From NCBI RefSeq assembly GCF_003062295.1, contig NZ_PYCN01000005.1, forward strand, positions 1 to 64,000: a stretch of DNA of 64,000 nt, in the 5' to 3' direction. The notes beneath the pieces are model-generated. The model did no database searches, was not told where the DNA came from, and was given only the letters and a program-made list of their open reading frames with translations. Below, in pieces: positions 44,913-53,210 of this stretch; positions within the stretch are counted from its first letter, which is position 1; each line of letters starts with the position of its first letter. The DNA is from Bradyrhizobium algeriense. Lineage in GTDB: Bacteria; Pseudomonadota; Alphaproteobacteria; Rhizobiales; Xanthobacteraceae. Both the position numbers and the translations under genes were made by a program.

Positions 44913-46733
44913 TCAGCGGAACTGCAGCCCCTCGAACTGGCCGCTGTTGCGCCATCCGTCGATATATTTGAAATAGGCCATGGCCCCCGCCGGATGGCCG
45001 ACATTGAGCTTGGCCGCAGGCCCCGGCTCGCGCCCTTCATTGTTGTAGTAGCCCGGCGTGCAATCGGGCGAGCCGATCATGAGGCCGGTGCCGGTCAGCA
45101 GCAGCTCGACCCAGCGGTCCTCGGCTTCCCTGGTGACTTCGATCTCCTTAAAACCGTTCGCCTGTGCATGCCGGATCATCAGCGCAATCGTCTTCGCCGC
45201 CTCGGTCAGGTTATGCGGCACGTTGGAGATGAGATTGGCGCCCTGCGTCGGCTGGACGAAGAATGCGTTCGGAAAACCATGGACGTGGATGCCGTGCTTG
45301 GTACGCATGCCCGACGCCCAGTGGTCCGACAGTTTCACTCCGCCGCGACCGGTCAGGTCGAAGCCGGCACGCCGCTTGTATTCGGTGCCGACCTCAAATC
45401 CAGAAGCGTAGATGATGCAGTCGAACTGGTATTCCATCCCTGCGACGACGACACCGTTCTCGGTGACCCGCTCGACGCCCTTGCCGTCGGTATCGACGAG
45501 ATACGCGCCCGGCGTGTTGAAGGCCTGCAGATACGAATCATGGAAGCACGGCCGCTTGCAGAGCTGGCGATACCAGGCCTTGAGTTTTGCGGCCGTCTCG
45601 CGGTCGCTGACGATGGCGTCAACCCGGGCGCGGATTTCCTCCATCTTCTCGAAATCGGAATCCTCGAACGCCGCCAGCATGTTTGGCGGGGTGCGCTGCT
45701 CACGCGGCAGGTCCATGACCCTGGCGCGAATACGCCGCGACAAATCAGTCCAGCCGTCTTGCACCAGATCTTGTTCCGCGGAGCCGCCGGCCTGGTTGGC
45801 GGTAAAGTTCTCCAGCCAGCGCTGCTGCCAGCCTGATGTCGCGATCTGCGAAAACCATTTCGGATCGATCGGCGCATTGGCTCTGATGTCGACGGAGGAC
45901 GGCGTGCGCTGGAACACATAGAGCTCCTTGCAGGCGCGCGCGAGATGCGGCACGCACTGCACGGAAGTGGCGCCGGTGCCGATGATGCCGACGCGCTTGT
46001 CCGCCAGTTTTTCCATCAGCGCGCCCCTGGGGTCGCCGCCGGTGTAATCGTAATCCCAGCGGCTGGTGTGGAACGAGTGCCCCTTGAAGGACTCGATGCC
46101 TTCGATGCCGGGAAGTTTCGGCACGTGCAGCGGCCCGGTACCCATGCCGACGAACTGCGCGGTGAAGGCATCGCCGCGATTGGTGCGGATGGTCCAGCGC
46201 GATTTTGCCTCGTCCCAATCGAGGCTTACGACCTCGGTGTGAAACAGCGCGTGTTCGTAGAGGCCGTATTGCCTGCCGATGCGCTGGCAGTGCGCGAGGA
46301 TTTCCGGCGCATGCGCATATTTCTCCGACGGCATGTGGCCGGTTTCTTCGAGCAGCGGCATGTACACCATCGATGCGGTATCGCATTGCGCGCCCGGATA
46401 CCTGTTCCAGTACCAGGTGCCGCCGAAGTCGCCGCCCTTGTCGATGATCCTGACATCCTTGATGCCGGCTTCCGACATGCGCGCGGCGGTGGCGAGCCCG
46501 GCAAAGCCGCCGCCGATAAAGGCAAAGGTGACATGGTCGGTCTTCGGATCGCGCGGGGTGACGGGCGTATAGGGGTCGTCGAGATAATGCGCTAGCTGCC
46601 CCGCGACGCGGAGATACTGGTCGTTGCCGTCGGCGCGGAGTCGCTTGTTGCGCTCTTCCAGATACTTTTGGCGCAGTCGCTCCTTGTCGATCCAAGCGTT
46701 CTGCGCGGCCCGGGGTTGATCTGCGATCGTCAT
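44913..46733 (-). CDS. Flavin-containing monooxygenase, Baeyer-Villiger type
   Basis: 606 aa. FAD motif FIGGGFAGLATAARM, NADPH motif VGIIGTGATSVQCVP, and between them the BVMO fingerprint FKGHSFHTSRWDYD (F-x-G-x3-H-x3-W-D). It is longer than cyclohexanone monooxygenase because of an N-terminal ~65-residue extension, as in steroid/cyclopentadecanone-type BVMOs. It would insert oxygen into a ketone to give an ester or lactone using NADPH and O2. It sits between the acyl-CoA dehydrogenase remnant and the alkylsulfatase-like gene on one strand. Confidence 0.9.
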   Translation of the reverse strand: MTIADQPRAAQNAWIDKERLRQKYLEERNKRLRADGNDQYLRVAGQLAHYLDDPYTPVTPRDPKTDHVTFAFIGGGFAGLATAARMSEAGIKDVRIIDKGGDFGGTWYWNRYPGAQCDTASMVYMPLLEETGHMPSEKYAHAPEILAHCQRIGRQYGLYEHALFHTEVVSLDWDEAKSRWTIRTNRGDAFTAQFVGMGTGPLHVPKLPGIEGIESFKGHSFHTSRWDYDYTGGDPRGALMEKLADKRVGIIGTGATSVQCVPHLARACKELYVFQRTPSSVDIRANAPIDPKWFSQIATSGWQQRWLENFTANQAGGSAEQDLVQDGWTDLSRRIRARVMDLPREQRTPPNMLAAFEDSDFEKMEEIRARVDAIVSDRETAAKLKAWYRQLCKRPCFHDSYLQAFNTPGAYLVDTDGKGVERVTENGVVVAGMEYQFDCIIYASGFEVGTEYKRRAGFDLTGRGGVKLSDHWASGMRTKHGIHVHGFPNAFFVQPTQGANLISNVPHNLTEAAKTIALMIRHAQANGFKEIEVTREAEDRWVELLLTGTGLMIGSPDCTPGYYNNEGREPGPAAKLNVGHPAGAMAYFKYIDGWRNSGQFEGLQFR

Positions 46734-46781
46734 CCGAAGACGCCTTTCAAAAATTGCGAAACGTTTCTGTCTTACCACCAC

Positions 46782-48022
46782 TCAGGATGGATGTGCGGAC
46801 AGATAGGGCGAGTTTGCAATCGACCATGACGGCATCGGCTCCATGCGAAATATCTGGCGCAGATGGACTTCATCGGGGCCGTCGCCGATGCGCAGCAGAC
46901 GCCCCCAGGCCAGCGCCTGATGGATTGGCGTGTCATCGGAACCGCCCATCGCGCCGAACACCTGCATGGCGCGGTCGGCGATCCGCTGCAGCATCGCAGG
47001 CACCGCGACCTTGATCAGCGACACGTCGCGCCAGGCGTCCTGGTGGCCGGCCTGATCGAGCCGCCACGCGCAGCGATAGGCGAGTAGCCGCGCCTGTTCG
47101 AGTTCGACGCGGGACTCCGCGATCCAACGCTGCACGGTGTCGTACTGGATCACGGTGCGCCCGAAGGCCGAGCGCTCCGATGAACGCACCATCATCAGCT
47201 CGATCAAAAGCTCGCAGAGCCCGATCGAGCGCATGCAATGATGGATGCGGGCCGGCCCCAGCCGAATTTGCGCGACCTTGAAGCCCTCGCCCTCGGCGCC
47301 GAGCAGGTTGGCGCGGGGTACGCGAACGTTATCGAAGGTAAGCTCCCCGATCGGGGCGACATGATCCTCACATCCAATCCAGCGCAGCCGCCGCACCAGG
47401 CGGACGCCCGGCGTATCCATCGGCACGATGATGCAGGAATGGCGGCCGGTGCGGTCGGCACCGGAATCGGTCACACCCATCACGATCAGGAAGCTGCATT
47501 TCGGATGCGCCGCACCGGTGATGAACCATTTCCGTCCGTTGATGACGTAGTCACCGCCGTCGCGGACCATCCGCGTGGCGATGTTGGTGGCATCGGATGA
47601 AGCCACATCAGGTTCGGTCATGCCGAAGGCCGAGCGGGTTTTCGATTCCAGCAGCGGCTGCAGCCAGCGCGCCTTCTGTTCAGAAGTGGCGCAATTCTGC
47701 AGCGCGATCATGTTGGGCACGTCGGGCGCCTGACAGTGAAGACTTCAGGCGCCCAGAACAGCCGGCCCATGATTTCCGCCAGCGGCGCATATTCGAGATT
47801 GGAAAGCCGGGTGCCGGGCTCATCGTCGGACAGTTCGGGAAGGCCGAGATTCCACAGCCCTGCCGCCCGCGCCTTGCGTTGAAGGTCGCTCATGAAGGAC
47901 GCGGCCTCGCCTTTGGCGACGTGAGCAAGCCAGGCGCGGTGGCGCGGCAATATCTCGGCGTCGAAGAAGGCCTGCAGCTTCTCCCGCCATGCTTCCGATC
48001 GACTGGAAAGGTCGAAGTCCAT
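46782..48022 (-). pseudogene. Acyl-CoA dehydrogenase gene split by a -1 frameshift
   Basis: Codons from ATG 48022 (GGGAGG upstream) give the N-terminal part to GRLFWAPEVF, then the frame shifts near 47737 and homology resumes as CQAPDVPNMIALQNCATSEQ and the rest of a full-length ACAD (catalytic and FAD segments FGMTEPDVASSDATN, FITGAAHPKC, final helices to 46782). Restoring one A (TTC-A-CTGT to TTC-AA-CTGT) rejoins the frames without loss. No homopolymer is present at the site. It is either a fresh pseudogene or a sequencing error. A GTG at 47720 could restart translation of a 312-aa C-terminal piece. Confidence 0.88.
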
Positions 48023-48053
48023 GTCGCCTCCCGTTTTTCGGAAACCTAAGCGT

Positions 48054-48086
48054 ATATCGACACGATATGCAAATTCATTTCGATAT
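48054..48086. promoter_or_regulatory. Triple CGATAT operator candidate between acyl-CoA dehydrogenase and iclR
   Basis: ATATCG-ACA-CGATAT forms a 15-bp inverted repeat (48054-48068), and a third CGATAT follows at 48081-48086, 18 bases from the second. Placed in the divergent promoter, it is the likely IclR-family binding region. Confidence 0.55.
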
Positions 48087-48123
48087 ATTGACAGAATTAG
48101 GGAACCATGACCAAATTTCGACC

Positions 48124-48936
48124 ATGGCAGCGATTTCCAGTATCGATCCCCCGAGATCCCGAACGCCGGAGGACCAGGCCGATCCCTCGTTCGCGACCAC
48201 GCTGGCGCATGGGCTCGACGTGCTGGCCGCGTTCCGCAACCGTAGCGGCTCGCTGTCGAACGCCGACCTCGCGCTGCATACCGGCCTGTCGCGGCCGACG
48301 GTGTCGCGGCTGACCTACACGCTGGCGCAACTCGGCTATCTCAAGCGCGATGCCAAAGGACGCTTCCAGCTCGGGCTTGGCATTCTCGCCGCCGCCTATC
48401 CCGTGCTGTCGGCGCTGAAGGTGCGGCAACTGGCGCGGCCCCTGATGCGCGATTTCGCCGCCTACACCGGGGGCACGGTTTCCATCGCGATGCCGTTCGG
48501 CCTCGACTTCATCTATGTCGAGACAGTGCGCACCACCGACGCCGTGACGCATCTGCCGGATGTCGGCTTTGCCAGTTCGCTGGCGCCTACCGCCGTCGGC
48601 CGGGCCTTGCTGTCGCTGTTCACCAAGGAAGAGCTCGACGCCTATGTGGCGAACGTGAAGGCCGAGCGGCCGGAAGAAGCCGACTATGTGCAGGCACGGA
48701 CGCTGCCGGATGTCGAGCTCTGCAAGGAGCGCGGCTTTGCGATCTCGCTCGGCGAATGGCGGCGCGAGATTTTTGGCGTCGCCGCGCCGCTGTACCGCAC
48801 GCCGTCGGGCGACTGCCTTTCCGTCAATTGCGGCATTCCCTCGTTTCGTTTTAACGCCGAACAGATCGAGCGCGAATGCGCGCCGCGCATGCTGGGCCTG
48901 GCGCGCAGCATCCGCTCGCTGGTGGCCAACGACTGA
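48124..48936 (+). CDS. IclR-family transcriptional regulator
   Basis: 270 aa. The start is put at ATG 48124 because the earlier ATG at 48067 falls inside the operator-like repeat. The N-terminal winged HTH is LSNADLALHTGLSRPTVSRL; the effector domain spans the remainder (GGTVSIAMPFGLDFIYVETV in part). It is divergent from the acyl-CoA dehydrogenase-BVMO-alkylsulfatase genes and probably controls them, and perhaps the TctC gene 62 bases downstream. Confidence 0.88.
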   Translation: MAAISSIDPPRSRTPEDQADPSFATTLAHGLDVLAAFRNRSGSLSNADLALHTGLSRPTVSRLTYTLAQLGYLKRDAKGRFQLGLGILAAAYPVLSALKVRQLARPLMRDFAAYTGGTVSIAMPFGLDFIYVETVRTTDAVTHLPDVGFASSLAPTAVGRALLSLFTKEELDAYVANVKAERPEEADYVQARTLPDVELCKERGFAISLGEWRREIFGVAAPLYRTPSGDCLSVNCGIPSFRFNAEQIERECAPRMLGLARSIRSLVAND

Positions 48937-48998
48937 ATATCCCCGCCAGAGGGGCAAGCGCATCGCTCGAACGATGCGTAAATTATGGGGAGGGAAGA

Positions 48999-49973
48999 AT
49001 GCGCCGGATCAAAACCGTGCTGGGCTTCGCCGTGGGTTCTGCCATGCTGCTCGCCAATGCCGCACAGGCGCAGGGCAATTATCCGAACCGCCCGATCCGC
49101 ATCATCGTACCCTACCCCGCCGGCGGCATCGTCGACATCGTCGCCCGCGCCGTGACTGAACAGGTCGGCCGCGACTGGAAACAGACGGTCGTCGTCGAGG
49201 CAAGGCCGGGCGGCAACAGCAATATCGGCACGGCCTCGGTGGCGCGCAGCGAACCTGATGGTTACACCTGGCTCGTCACCGGCCCGGCGGCGCTGGTCAA
49301 TCCGTCGCTCTACAAGGACGCCGGCTGGGACGCGCTGAGGGATCTCAGATGCGTCGGTCTTGCGGTCTGGAATCAAAGCGTAGCGCTGGTCCATCCATCG
49401 ATGCCGGCCAGCACCATCAAGGAATTCGTCGAGATCGCGCGCAAGAAGCCGGGCGAACTCAATTTCGGTAATCCCGGAACTGGTTCCTCCATCGACCTGA
49501 GCGCGCAAAAACTGTTTCAGGCCGCCAACATCAAGCTGACCAATGTCGGCTACAAGGGCCAGCCACAGGCCCTGATCGACCTGATGACGAACCTGATGCA
49601 TTTCGAGATCGTCTCGCTCGAACTGGCATTGCCGCACATCAAGGCAGGGAGCGTGAAGCCGCTGGCCGTCATGACGGACAAGCGTGTCGCCGACCTGCCT
49701 GATGTGCCGACGATTGCGGAAGCGGGATTTCCGGAAGCCACCTATGTACCGTGGTACGGCATTTATGTTCAGGCGGGAACGCCCGATGCCATCGTTGGCA
49801 AGATCAACGACGGCATCAACAAGGCGCTGCAGAATCCGGAGGTGCAGCGCCAGCTATCGGTCGCCAACATCCCGGGCAGGCCGATGCCGCTTACCGATCT
49901 GGCCACGCTGATGAAGGCGGACCACGAGAAGTTGACGAAGGTGATCGCGACCTCGGGCATGGCGCTGCAGTAA
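48999..49973 (+). CDS. Tripartite tricarboxylate transporter binding protein (TctC/Bug family)
   Basis: 324 aa from ATG 48999 with GGGGAGGG upstream. The Sec signal is TVLGFAVGSAMLLANAAQAQ. Family segments are YPNRPIRIIVPYPAGGIVDI, VEARPGGNSNIGT and VPTIAEAGFPEATYVPWYGI. No TctA/TctB permease genes are nearby, which is common for Bug proteins. It follows iclR closely and may import the substrate of the neighbouring oxidative cluster. Confidence 0.9.
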   Translation: MRRIKTVLGFAVGSAMLLANAAQAQGNYPNRPIRIIVPYPAGGIVDIVARAVTEQVGRDWKQTVVVEARPGGNSNIGTASVARSEPDGYTWLVTGPAALVNPSLYKDAGWDALRDLRCVGLAVWNQSVALVHPSMPASTIKEFVEIARKKPGELNFGNPGTGSSIDLSAQKLFQAANIKLTNVGYKGQPQALIDLMTNLMHFEIVSLELALPHIKAGSVKPLAVMTDKRVADLPDVPTIAEAGFPEATYVPWYGIYVQAGTPDAIVGKINDGINKALQNPEVQRQLSVANIPGRPMPLTDLATLMKADHEKLTKVIATSGMALQ

Positions 49974-49999
49974 CGCACTCGGCGCGGCCGGTTCTGGCG

Positions 50000-50428
50000 C
50001 TAGTTGAGCGCCCACAGATAGGCCAGCGTCGCCGCGATGCCGAGACCCGTCCTGACCGCGTGCAGCCCTCCCCACTTCAAGATGAGGGCGCGTGATTGCG
50101 GGCCGGCATCGTTCTCTGCAATCGCCTTCAACGCGCGGTTGGTCGGCATGATGCCGAGCAGCGTATAGGGCCAGTTGGCAAGAATGAGTACCGCGCCAAC
50201 GATCCAGCGCCAATCGCGGGTCATCCAGGCGGCGATCAGGCCGAGCACGCCCGAAATGACCGCGCAGCTCGCCTGCATCGCAAGGCCGCGGTCGTAGCTC
50301 GGCTTCCACTGCTTCAGGAGGGCCCGGTCATCGAGGCCGAGACGCGCCGGCTGTTCGGAGAAATTGATGTAGAACGCGGCTCCGGCAAACGCGGCGGCGA
50401 CAATCGTCGCAAGCTGTCCAGCAAACAT
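50000..50428 (-). CDS. DUF1772 membrane protein
   Basis: 142 aa with four hydrophobic helices ([20 protein letters not shown] at the N-terminus). DUF1772 proteins are small integral membrane proteins of uncertain role, some annotated as anthrone oxygenase-like. The conserved PTNRAL segment near residue 95 is present. It is convergent with the TctC gene. Confidence 0.8.
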   Translation of the reverse strand: MFAGQLATIVAAAFAGAAFYINFSEQPARLGLDDRALLKQWKPSYDRGLAMQASCAVISGVLGLIAAWMTRDWRWIVGAVLILANWPYTLLGIMPTNRALKAIAENDAGPQSRALILKWGGLHAVRTGLGIAATLAYLWALN

Positions 50429-50445
50429 GACTCACTCCGCACCGA

Positions 50446-50567
50446 CCGTCATTGCGAGGAGCGAAGCGACGAAGCAATCCATGTCTCAGCAAGCGGAGAA
50501 ATGGATTGCTTCGCGGAGCCTGTCATCCGGCGGCGCTACGCGCCGACCGGGTGGCTCGCAATGACGG
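50446..50567. repeat. MITE-like palindromic repeat, full-length copy
   Basis: A 122-bp element with perfect 13-bp terminal inverted repeats CCGTCATTGCGAG/CTCGCAATGACGG and inner AGCAATCCAT/ATGGATTGCT arms. Related copies lie at 227-404 and 19371-19455. No target-site duplication was obvious. Confidence 0.8.
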
Positions 50568-50584
50568 CGAGGAAACTATCTCCC

Positions 50585-51589
50585 CTACTTCTTCACCTTG
50601 CTAGCATCCATCTTGATCGACGTATCGAGCATCTTGACCGAGAACGCGGTGTTCACATCGAACGGCTTTTCTATGCCGAGATAGGTCTGCACCAGCTCAT
50701 AATCCTTCTTCATCCGCTCGGCGTCGATCCAGCCCAGTGCCTTGGTCGTGGTGAAATCGTCCGTCATCAGGAACTTAATGCGCTCCCATTGGCGCTGCTG
50801 GTTTTCCTTGTCGAGGCCGGAGGCCTGGTCGAGCAGTGCCTTGAGGCAGGGCGCGACGTCGGCGACGCAGGCGGCGTAGGCCTTCTGGCTGATCTTGACG
50901 AACTCCTCGACCAGTTTCGGGTTCTTCGCGAGATAAGCGCCGTTGACGATCAGCGAATTGCCGTAGGGGTTCAGCCCGATATCCTTCCAGTTGACGTAAC
51001 CGAGATCGGCACCGAACTCGATCACCTTCAGATCGTGCTCATTGTAGAAGTCGCTGATGATATCGACGGTATGGCTCTTCAGCGCCGCGATCTTGGCGGT
51101 CGGGCCGACATTGACGAAGCTCACCGAGTCAGGCGCGATACCGGCAGCCTTGGCGAAGGCCGGCCACATCACCCGCGAGGCGTCGCCCGGCGGATTGCCG
51201 ATCTTGTGGTTCGGAAAATCCTTCGGCCCGTTCACGCCATAGCTCTTCAGCCAGTAGAAGGTCTGCCCAGTGTTGGCATAGATGCTCATCAGCGCCACCA
51301 CGTCGGCGCCCTTGCTCTTGGCCACCAGCATGGTCGCGAGGTCGGCGATGCCGAACGGCGAGCCGCCAGAGCCGACCTTCAGCGACGAGACACCGGACCC
51401 CTTGCCGACCTCGATGGTCAGGTCGATGCCGGCCTTCTCGTACCAGCCTTGCGCCTTGGCGTAATAGAACGGCGAGTGATCCGCCGTCGGCGTCCAGTTC
51501 AGGATCAGGTTGACGGCCTCGGCGGCCCCGCAAGGCGCAGCCGGCAGGGCCAGCGCAACCGCCAGTCCCGCAATTCTGAAAACCTTCAT
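50585..51589 (-). CDS. NMT1/THI5-like ABC transporter substrate-binding protein
   Basis: 334 aa from ATG 51589 (GAGGAGG upstream). A Sec signal (IAGLAVALALPAAPCGAA) precedes the NMT1/THI5-like domain beginning VNLILNWTPTADHSPFYYAK, which resembles ThiY-type proteins that bind pyrimidine or thiamine precursors, though the ThiY CCCFC motif is absent. It diverges from the tetR gene and, with the permease (52420) and ATPase (56114), completes one importer split over two transcripts. Confidence 0.88.
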   Translation of the reverse strand: MKVFRIAGLAVALALPAAPCGAAEAVNLILNWTPTADHSPFYYAKAQGWYEKAGIDLTIEVGKGSGVSSLKVGSGGSPFGIADLATMLVAKSKGADVVALMSIYANTGQTFYWLKSYGVNGPKDFPNHKIGNPPGDASRVMWPAFAKAAGIAPDSVSFVNVGPTAKIAALKSHTVDIISDFYNEHDLKVIEFGADLGYVNWKDIGLNPYGNSLIVNGAYLAKNPKLVEEFVKISQKAYAACVADVAPCLKALLDQASGLDKENQQRQWERIKFLMTDDFTTTKALGWIDAERMKKDYELVQTYLGIEKPFDVNTAFSVKMLDTSIKMDASKVKK

Positions 51590-51669
51590 TGCACCCTCCT
51601 CGTTCTGCAACCGATCTTGTCGCCGCGTTCCCGTGACGCTACCAATGCAACAAGGGACCAGACGACTTG

Positions 51670-51684
51670 TCAACTATTTGGTTG
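51670..51684. promoter_or_regulatory. Operator 1: TCAAC-N6-GTTGG upstream of tetR
   Basis: TCAAC-TATTTG-GTTGG lies between the divergent binding-protein and tetR genes, ending 3 bases before the tetR ATG. It matches operator 2 at 52333-52354 at 11 of 15 or more positions, including all of TCAAC, TGGTTG and the central A. Likely autoregulatory. Confidence 0.65.
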
Positions 51685-51687
51685 GAA

Positions 51688-52335
51688 ATGCCCAAAAAAC
51701 GCATCGATGATAACAAGCCGCAGCGGCGCGATCCGGCCGCAACCCGCAGGAAACTGCTGACGGCGGCGCGGCGCGAATTCGCCAGCAGCGGCCTTGCCGG
51801 GGCCCGGGTCGACGAGATCGCCGCGCGGGCGGGCGTCAACAAGCAGCTTGTCTATCACTATTTCGGCGACAAGGATGCGCTGTATCTGGCGGTGCTCGAA
51901 TGGGTCTACGAAGAAATCCGCGCCCAGGAGCGCAAGCTCAACCTCGAGGGATTGCCGCCCGAACAGGCGATCAAGAAACTGATCGAAAGTTCCTTCGACC
52001 ACCTCGCCGCGCATCCCGACTTCATCGTGCTGCTGAACGACGAGAACCGTGGCGGCGCCCGCCATGTGCGGGGCTCGCGCAAGCTCGAGGCGATGCATTC
52101 GCCGCTGGTCAGCCTGGTCTCGACCATTCTTGGCGAGGGCGTCAAGGCAGGCATATTCCGCAAGGGTATCAACCCCGTACACCTCTATATCTCGATTGCC
52201 GGCCTCAGCTATTTCTACTTTTCGAATACGCCGACTTTGTCGGCGATCTTCGGCAAGGACCTGTCGAGCCGGGCCGCCCGGCAGGCCCGCCGCAAGCACG
52301 TGGTCGATCTGGTGATGCATTCGCTGCGACCCTAA
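51688..52335 (+). CDS. TetR/AcrR-family transcriptional regulator
   Basis: 215 aa from ATG 51688; a TTG at 51667 would place the operator inside the gene and is disfavoured. The HTH is VDEIAARAGVNKQLVYHYFG, preceded by the family's helix 1 (LLTAARREFASSGLAGARV). The C-terminal effector domain resembles the RutR/YcfQ-type TetR_C with PDFIVLLNDENRGGARHV. Its stop codon is part of operator 2. It probably represses both the binding-protein gene and the downstream operon. Confidence 0.9.
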   Translation: MPKKRIDDNKPQRRDPAATRRKLLTAARREFASSGLAGARVDEIAARAGVNKQLVYHYFGDKDALYLAVLEWVYEEIRAQERKLNLEGLPPEQAIKKLIESSFDHLAAHPDFIVLLNDENRGGARHVRGSRKLEAMHSPLVSLVSTILGEGVKAGIFRKGINPVHLYISIAGLSYFYFSNTPTLSAIFGKDLSSRAARQARRKHVVDLVMHSLRP

Positions 52336-52354
52336 TCAACCAGATGGTTGATTA
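52333..52354. promoter_or_regulatory. Operator 2: perfect 22-bp palindrome overlapping the tetR stop
   Basis: TAATCAACCA-GA-TGGTTGATTA is a perfect 10+2+10 palindrome beginning with the tetR TAA. It lies 66 bases before the permease start, where it would control a promoter for the downstream five-gene operon. Its TCAAC-N6-GTTG core recurs as operator 1. Confidence 0.75.
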
Positions 52355-52419
52355 CCGGGAGCGGCCGCGATAGATTGCCGCCGTGCGGCCGGGAACCGGG
52401 TGCGGGCCAAGGGAGTGTT

Positions 52420-53193
52420 ATGGTGTCCAGCGGTGACGGCGGTTCGGCACGGTCTTTCGCGATCATCCTGATCATGCATCTGGCTGTGATCGTGCTGTGG
52501 CAGGTATTGGTCGATGCCTTCCAGGTGCCGAAATTCATCCTGCCCTCTCCGCTCGCGACCATCGCGACGCTCGGCACGCCCGGCTATGCATGGCTTTCCA
52601 ATCTCGCGGTGACGGCTGTCGAAATTCTTGGCGGCTTCTGCCTCGGCGCGCTGGTCGGCATCATGCTGGCCGTGATGTTCACCTGGTCGCCGCTGGTCAG
52701 CCTGTTGCTGCTGCCGCTGTTCGTGACGCTGAACATGATTCCGAAGGTCGCGCTGGGCCCGCTGTTCATCGTCTGGTTCTCCTATGGCATCTTTCCGAAC
52801 ATCCTGATCGCGTTTTCCATTTGCTTCTTTCCGATATTGCTGACGACCGCGCGCGGATTGAGCGAGGTCGAGCCTGACTTGCTGGACCTCGTGAAGTCGC
52901 TGCGTGGCTCGCGGTGGACGCTGTTCCGGAAGATCCAGTTGCCGGGCGCGCTGCCTTACGTATTTTCGGGAATGAAGGTCGGCGCGATCCTGGCGGTGGC
53001 CGGCGCGATCGTCGGCGAATTCATCGCCTCCGAGCGCGGGCTCGGCTATCTCATGATCCAGGTGCAGTCCTCGCTCGATACGCCCGCGATGGTAATGGCT
53101 GTCGTGCTTCTGACATTGCTGGGCGTGGCGCTGTACGGGCTCGTGCTCGGCCTGGAGCGGATGTTCGTCGTCCGTGACATCAGGCTGCAGTAA
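52420..53193 (+). CDS. ABC transporter permease (TauC/SsuC/ThiX type)
   Basis: 257 aa from ATG 52420 (AAGGGAG upstream), with six helices and the EAA-type loop DLVKSLRGSRWTLFRKIQLP GALPY (the first twenty residues of it are diagnostic). It forms the membrane channel for the importer whose binding protein is at 50585 and ATPase at 56114. The next gene starts 17 bases after its stop. Confidence 0.9.
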   Translation: MVSSGDGGSARSFAIILIMHLAVIVLWQVLVDAFQVPKFILPSPLATIATLGTPGYAWLSNLAVTAVEILGGFCLGALVGIMLAVMFTWSPLVSLLLLPLFVTLNMIPKVALGPLFIVWFSYGIFPNILIAFSICFFPILLTTARGLSEVEPDLLDLVKSLRGSRWTLFRKIQLPGALPYVFSGMKVGAILAVAGAIVGEFIASERGLGYLMIQVQSSLDTPAMVMAVVLLTLLGVALYGLVLGLERMFVVRDIRLQ

Positions 53194-53210
53194 ATACGAG
53201 GAAAAGAAGA

